Origin: an uncultured Pelagibacteraceae bacterium
GTDB taxonomy: Bacteria; Pseudomonadota; Alphaproteobacteria; Pelagibacterales; Pelagibacteraceae
Assembly (NCBI GenBank): GCA_902615435.1
Contig: CACMOZ010000001.1
Coordinates: 115,776 to 179,775 of the forward strand
Length of the DNA: 64,000 nucleotides
Direction of reading: 5' to 3'
This document shows, one piece after another, positions 60,329-64,000 of the stretch. The translations under genes and the position numbers were made by a program. Each line of letters begins with the position of its first letter. Position 1 is the stretch's first letter. Below the pieces are notes generated by a model. It was not told the origin of the DNA. It made no database searches and was given only the letters and a program-made list of their open reading frames with translations.

Positions 60329-60528
60329 TGAAAAAACCACCTTTTGTAGTTAGATATTTTATAATAGGAGCTATATTAGTTTTGCCACCAATACTCAGCA
60401 CGCACTATGGAACAATTTTTTTAGGAAAAGATAATGGGGTTCTTTTAGGGTTTAGCGTCGGTATCATTTGTGTTTCATTCGCTTGTTGGAAGTTATTTAT
60501 TGACGGTTGGAGGGATGACGAAGATTAA
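60328..60528 (+). CDS. Small two-helix membrane protein, function unknown
   Basis: A 66-residue protein with two hydrophobic helices (VVRYFIIGAILVLPPIL and GVLLGFSVGIICVSFACWKLF) and an acidic C-terminus WRDDED. I placed the start at 60328 (MKKPPF), formed by a TAATG overlap; a further upstream start at 60274 would run inside the previous gene. The stop overlaps the photolyase-like gene start by one base, so it is probably co-translated with it. Confidence 0.6.
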   Translation: MKKPPFVVRYFIIGAILVLPPILSTHYGTIFLGKDNGVLLGFSVGIICVSFACWKLFIDGWRDDED

Positions 60529-61658
60529 TGAAATTCGAAATTTCGAGAGATGGAGCTTTAAAACAGCTCGATGCTTTTATAAACAGTGAATTAGCCAATT
60601 ATAGTTTCAAAAGAAATTTTGACTTTGGGCCAAAAGATAAATCAAATGTATCTTGCTTATCACCTTACATCTCACATAGATTAATTACTGAATATGAAGT
60701 CGCAAAGACAGTTTTAGCAAAGTTTCCATACCAAAAAGTTGAAAAATATATTCAAGAAATATTTTGGAGAGTTTATTGGAAAGGTTGGTTAGAACTTAGG
60801 CCTCAAGTTTGGACTGACTTTTTAGAAGATTTAAAAGGATTAAAGGAAGATGACAATTATAAAAAGGCAATCAATGGCGAAACTCAAATTAAATGTTTTA
60901 ATGATTGGGTAAAAGAGCTTAAAGAAAATAATTATTTACACAATCATACAAGAATGTGGTTTGCTAGCATTTGGATATTTACTTTAAATTTACCTTGGCA
61001 GAAAGGTGCAGAGTTTTTTATGAAACACTTATATGATGGTGATGCCGCCTCTAATACTTTAAGTTGGAGATGGGTAGCAGGCTTGCAGACCAAAGGCAAA
61101 CACTACGTTGCTCAGTCATGGAATATAAGCAAGTTCACAAATAATAAATATAAAAATGTTAAATTAAATGAGAACGCTTCACCTATAACAGATAGAAGAG
61201 AATATAAACTCTCATCTTTGGAAATAAATAAAGAAGATTTAGAAAGCGACACACTTATATTTTTTGAAAGCGAACAAAATATTGAAACTTTAAATCTAAA
61301 AGATTATCAAAATATTTATTGTGTTTTTCTCAATAATGAAAAGCGAAAAATTAAATTTGATGAAAAGGTAATCAATTTTAAAAAAAAAATTATTGAAGAC
61401 CAAGTCAATAGATTTTCAAATATAAAAATAATTGATGAAATCAACTTTGATAAATATACAAATGAAATAAAAGATCTGGATGTAATTTACCCTTCTATAG
61501 GAGAAAATTTATCTTTTTTAAAGAGTATTAAAAAAAAGAATAATTTGAATTATAATTTTATAGTCAGAGACGGAGATGAATTCTGCTGGCAGTTTTCTAA
61601 TAAAGGTTATTTTAATTTCAAATCAAATATACCAAAGATAATTCAAAAAATTACTTAG
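60528..61658 (+). CDS. Photolyase/cryptochrome-like protein with N-terminal FAD domain and C-terminal alpha/beta domain
   Basis: A 376-residue protein. Residues 1-215 resemble the FAD-binding domain of photolyases: SCLSPYISHRLITEYEV, EIFWRVYWKGWLEL, YLHNHTRMWFASIWIF and LYDGDAASNTLSWRWVAG, the last being the FAD and electron-transfer region. No antenna domain precedes it. Instead, residues about 230-376 form strands and helices (DTLIFFES, IYCVFLNNE, DVIYPSIGENL, FIVRDGDEFCW) that look like an alpha/beta domain, perhaps a circularly permuted photolyase. DNA repair or photosensing is likely but unproven. It is convergent with the DUF2256 gene. Confidence 0.78.
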   Translation: MKFEISRDGALKQLDAFINSELANYSFKRNFDFGPKDKSNVSCLSPYISHRLITEYEVAKTVLAKFPYQKVEKYIQEIFWRVYWKGWLELRPQVWTDFLEDLKGLKEDDNYKKAINGETQIKCFNDWVKELKENNYLHNHTRMWFASIWIFTLNLPWQKGAEFFMKHLYDGDAASNTLSWRWVAGLQTKGKHYVAQSWNISKFTNNKYKNVKLNENASPITDRREYKLSSLEINKEDLESDTLIFFESEQNIETLNLKDYQNIYCVFLNNEKRKIKFDEKVINFKKKIIEDQVNRFSNIKIIDEINFDKYTNEIKDLDVIYPSIGENLSFLKSIKKKNNLNYNFIVRDGDEFCWQFSNKGYFNFKSNIPKIIQKIT

Positions 61659-61776
61659 AGGCACACCTTTTAGAGCAATATTTAACTCTATCCCAGTTTA
61701 ACCTCCATTTTTTTCTCCAAGTAAAAGGTTTATTACATTTTGGGCAAATTTTTTTCGGTAAGTTAGTTTTTTTCAC
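61651..61776 (-). CDS. DUF2256 zinc-binding small protein
   Basis: A 41-residue protein read from a GTG at 61776. The sequence KKICPKCNKPFTWRKKW, then WDRVKYCSKRC, is the DUF2256 signature: CPxC...YCSxRC with a central FTWRKKW, giving a four-cysteine zinc site. An in-frame TAG two codons upstream makes GTG the only usable start. It overlaps the DUF393 stop by 14 bases and the convergent photolyase-like gene stop by eight bases. DUF2256 proteins are commonly encoded beside or fused to photolyase/cryptochrome proteins, so this is the third gene of the photolyase operon. Confidence 0.85.
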   Translation of the reverse strand: MKKTNLPKKICPKCNKPFTWRKKWRLNWDRVKYCSKRCASK

Positions 61777-62122
61777 TATCTAATAAATTTTTATTTTTTA
61801 TAAAAAGAAAATAAGCTGCTATTTCATAAAAAATATTTAGAAAGAAAAACAAAGGTTTTATCTTAAAGATTTTATACAAGAAATTATATTTAGGAATATT
61901 TTTCCAAATGATTAAAAAAGACTCTGCTCCATCAATTACTTTACCATCTTGTATAACATGCATTCTTCTTAATAAGTCCTTATATGACTTTGAGGTTAAT
62001 TGTTGAGCATCCTGATTATCAGTAACATCAACCCATTCCAAATTACCATCAGAGTGTTTCTTGTAATGATTAATTTCAGCTCTACAAATATTACATGAAT
62101 TGTTAAAAAAAACTTTAACCAT
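61763..62122 (-). CDS. DUF393 (DCC family) thiol-disulfide-like protein
   Basis: A 119-residue protein with a thioredoxin-like start VKVFFNNSCNICRAEI, holding the Cys10-Cys13 pair of the DCC family, followed by the ITSKSYKDLLRRMHVIQDGKVIDGAESFLIIWKNIP stretch typical of DUF393. The C-terminal half is hydrophobic (KPLFFFLNIFYEIAAYFLFI) and may be a membrane helix. It overlaps the photolyase gene by eight bases upstream. Such proteins frequently neighbour photolyases, but a reaction has not been established. Confidence 0.88.
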   Translation of the reverse strand: MVKVFFNNSCNICRAEINHYKKHSDGNLEWVDVTDNQDAQQLTSKSYKDLLRRMHVIQDGKVIDGAESFLIIWKNIPKYNFLYKIFKIKPLFFFLNIFYEIAAYFLFIKNKNLLDSEKN

Positions 62123-63596
62123 TAGTATTATCTTTTATAAAATTATTGGCAGCTTTAAAAATTCTTGTTTTTCTCTCTTTATTCATTTTTTCAGAAACTC
62201 TAACCATCATTGCAAGACGTGGATTTTTCAAGAAGAATTTCTTATGTCTATCTATAAATTTCCAATATAATCCATCCATTACATCACACCAAGTACCTTT
62301 TTTAAAATGCATCATTTTAAGAAAATAACTAGAGCCACAAATATAAGGTTTAGTTGCAAATATTCCGCCGTCACTAAATATTCCCATTCCATAAACATTT
62401 GGAGCCATTACCCAGTCAGATGAGTCTACAAACATTTCCATAAACCATTTGTAAACTTGTTTGGGATTTATTTCACAAAGATTCATTATGTTAGCCAGTA
62501 TCATTAGTCTTTCAATATGATGTGACCAGCCGTAGTTTTTAGCATTATTGATTGCATGATCTAATGGATCTAAACCAGTACTCCCGTCATACCAGGATTT
62601 TTTCATTTTTCTCTTATGATTAAAAAAATTAGTCTTTTCTAATCGTTGATCATAGTTTTGGTAAATTCCTCTCATAAACTCTCTCCAGCCTATAATCTGT
62701 CTAATATAACCTTCTAAAGAATTCATAGGTACTTTATTTTCAATTTTCTTTAATTTCTCAATTATCTCTTCAGGAGCTATTAAACCTAAGTTTATAAGTG
62801 GACTTAGAGCGCTATGAAAAACAGTATTAGATCTATCTGTTACTGCATCCTCATAATCCCCAAAAAGTTTAATTCTTTCTTTTAAAAACTCGTCCAACCA
62901 CTTGTTTGCATCTCTCCTTGTTGTAGGAAACCAAAAATTATCAGTATTCCCAGGATGGTCTTTAAAATTAGAATTTATGAATTTTTTAAGAGTAATAGTT
63001 TCTTTTGTCTCTTTTACCTTAGAAATTACAGGAACTTTAATATCATTCGGAAGTTTTTTTCTATTGTCTTCATCAAAACTCCATTTATTTCCTTTCGGGG
63101 TCCCGTTTTTATTCATCAATAAATTCATTTTTGTTCTTACAATTTTATAAAAATTTGCCATGAAAGGTCGTTTATTTTTAGAAAGATAATCTTTAAATTC
63201 CTGTCTCTCCATTAAAAACATTGGAGACTTAACCTGGTTGATCTTAAGTGAATTTTTTTTTCCTAAATTTAATATTCTTTTCTCAAAAAATTTATCCTCA
63301 ATTTCAAAAAAGGTAATTTCTCCTATCTTTTTCTCTTTAATAGTCTTTTCTAATTTTTTTTCGTAGGACAATTTAAAATCTTTATTAATATCTTTATAAA
63401 TTAAATTAAAATTTTTTGATTTAAGCTCATCCCTAAATGATCTCATTGAAGATAAAAATAATAGTATTTTTAATTTATGATGTTTTTCAAAGGTGCATAA
63501 ACCATAGTCTTCTGCCATAAAAAAAGTATGGTCCTTATAATCAGAGAGATATTTTGGGTTAAAAAGTTGATTTCCTAAAATTATAAAAAGCTTCAT
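62115..63596 (-). CDS. phrB: Bacterial (6-4)-type photolyase / cryptochrome (PhrB-like), Fe-S ligand loop missing
   Basis: A protein of about 493 residues of the FeS-BCP/PhrB class: FIILGNQLF at the start, FMAEDYGLCTFEKHHKLKI, TTRRDANKWLDEFL and GWREFMRG, WVMAPNVYGMGIFSDGGIFATKPYI. The Fe-S class normally has a CxxC pair between KPY...NRM and ACP...LYW; here that segment reads ICGSSYFLKMMHFKKGTWCDVMDGLYW, about ten residues shorter with no CxxC. The cluster may be absent. It probably repairs (6-4) photoproducts using FAD and light. I use the ATG at 63596; a TTG three codons upstream exists. It heads a three-gene operon with DUF393 and DUF2256. Confidence 0.9.
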   Translation of the reverse strand: MKLFIILGNQLFNPKYLSDYKDHTFFMAEDYGLCTFEKHHKLKILLFLSSMRSFRDELKSKNFNLIYKDINKDFKLSYEKKLEKTIKEKKIGEITFFEIEDKFFEKRILNLGKKNSLKINQVKSPMFLMERQEFKDYLSKNKRPFMANFYKIVRTKMNLLMNKNGTPKGNKWSFDEDNRKKLPNDIKVPVISKVKETKETITLKKFINSNFKDHPGNTDNFWFPTTRRDANKWLDEFLKERIKLFGDYEDAVTDRSNTVFHSALSPLINLGLIAPEEIIEKLKKIENKVPMNSLEGYIRQIIGWREFMRGIYQNYDQRLEKTNFFNHKRKMKKSWYDGSTGLDPLDHAINNAKNYGWSHHIERLMILANIMNLCEINPKQVYKWFMEMFVDSSDWVMAPNVYGMGIFSDGGIFATKPYICGSSYFLKMMHFKKGTWCDVMDGLYWKFIDRHKKFFLKNPRLAMMVRVSEKMNKERKTRIFKAANNFIKDNTNG

Positions 63597-63680
63597 AAGC
63601 AACAAAATACATATTTTATTTAGATATTACACGCGTCATTATTTGCATGTAAATAACCTTTAATAATGTTATTTTTAATT

Positions 63681-64000
63681 ATGAAAAAAGTAATTTTAGG
63701 AGCAACAGGGTCAATTGGTTCATCATTAGCAAAAAAGCTAGTAGAAAGTGGAGAAGACGTACATTTAGTTGGCAGAGATGAGGCTAGTGTATCAGAGCTG
63801 GCCAAAGATTTAAATTCAACATTTACAATTTGCGATGTATTAGAGGAAAATTTTTCTGAAAAAATACTTAATGATTTAAAAGATGAGCCAATCAATGGTC
63901 TTGCTTTCTGTGTAGGCTCAATTGATTTAAAGCCTTTAAAATTAACAAAAAAAAGTGATTTCATGCAATCATTTAATTTAAATCTTGTCTCCGCAACAGA
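63681..64000 (+). CDS. Short-chain dehydrogenase/reductase, 3'-truncated by window edge
   Basis: The first 106 codons of an SDR. The sequence begins MKKVILGATGSIGSSLAKKLVESGEDVHLVGRDEASV, with the glycine-rich nucleotide motif GATGSIG and an Arg-Asp after strand 2, followed by ICDVLEE and LAFCVGSIDLKPL at the strand-4 position where SDRs normally have NNAG. It reads through to the window end. An in-frame ATG at 63666 would add five residues. It is divergent from the photolyase gene and may share its promoter region (63597-63680). Confidence 0.8.
   Translation, partial: MKKVILGATGSIGSSLAKKLVESGEDVHLVGRDEASVSELAKDLNSTFTICDVLEENFSEKILNDLKDEPINGLAFCVGSIDLKPLKLTKKSDFMQSFNLNLVSAT

Noticed and set aside
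51620..63605. The 51.6-63.6 kb stress-gene region as a horizontally acquired island.
   Set aside because: No integrase, tRNA, direct repeats or composition change is visible; gene spacing and AT content match the rest of the window.
63620..63964. A 114-codon minus-strand frame at the right end of the window.
   Set aside because: It is antisense to a clear SDR gene start (GATGSIG motif) on the plus strand, and its translation has no recognisable features.
1..64000. tRNA, rRNA, CRISPR or insertion-sequence features.
   Set aside because: I scanned the short intergenic gaps and found no tRNA-like cloverleaf ends, no regularly spaced repeats and no transposase motifs.

Overview
The window looks like a chromosomal segment of a SAR11 / Candidatus Pelagibacter type alphaproteobacterium. 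Points in favour: very AT-rich DNA, gene spacing of a few bases with many TAATG and ATGA overlaps, an ABC/TTT-dominated transporter set, a bhmT gene behind a SAM-II/SAM-V tandem riboswitch, a gcvT gene behind a tandem glycine riboswitch, and no insertion sequences, phage genes, CRISPR arrays, rRNA or tRNA that I could see. It reads as streamlined core genome, and no gap without a gene or regulatory RNA exceeds about 300 bases.

Layout. 0-6.2 kb: cell-wall elongation (PBP2, RodA), a bactofilin, then an overlapping trio (DadA-like FAD oxidoreductase, EamA exporter, D-2-hydroxyacid dehydrogenase). 6.2-7.3 kb: two tandem paralogous lipoproteins of unknown function, each behind a short motif at the same distance. 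7.3-14 kb: sulfur and glutathione metabolism (rhodanese, MetY, BhmT, GshB, GshA, a VOC protein, CysE, MsrB). 14-19 kb: a histidine phosphatase, CcdA, a PfkB sugar kinase, an SGNH-like protein, glutaredoxin and LysE. 19-36 kb: a transport island with two complete Liv-type ABC systems, AzlCD, and a tripartite tricarboxylate transporter directly after a CsiD/GlaH glutarate hydroxylase. 36-47 kb: CsaA-like protein, a small cytochrome/DUF411 group, aconitase plus a PrpD-family protein, TerC, MATE and EamA. 47-51.6 kb: glycine riboswitch and gcvT-gcvH-gcvP. 51.6-64 kb: a light and oxidative-stress region with a FAD oxidoreductase/DUF1365/CFA-like/DUF3833 lipid-modification operon, SodB, TspO, MsrA, two photolyase-family proteins, DUF393 and a previously unlisted 41-aa DUF2256 protein.

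How it fits together. The bhmT-metY-rhodanese operon uses methyl groups from betaine and reduced sulfur to make methionine, and SAM feeds back through two different riboswitch aptamers. Betaine demethylation yields products that end at glycine, and the glycine-sensing leader turns on the cleavage system. The transport island supplies amino acids and carboxylates. The last third combines photorepair, methionine sulfoxide repair and membrane-lipid modification, as expected for a sunlit surface-ocean cell.

Most notable: (1) a bhmT leader in which SAM-II plus terminator and SAM-V are followed by a 20-codon ORF using the SAM-V-linked Shine-Dalgarno, while the bhmT Shine-Dalgarno itself sits in a hairpin; (2) a mutually exclusive pairing that explains glycine ON-switching of gcvT; (3) a CFA-family enzyme lacking both side-chain bicarbonate ligands; (4) a photolyase-like protein with its alpha/beta domain apparently at the C-terminus, beside a bacterial (6-4)-type photolyase lacking the Fe-S CxxC loop; (5) a shared leader motif in front of three unrelated solute-binding proteins.
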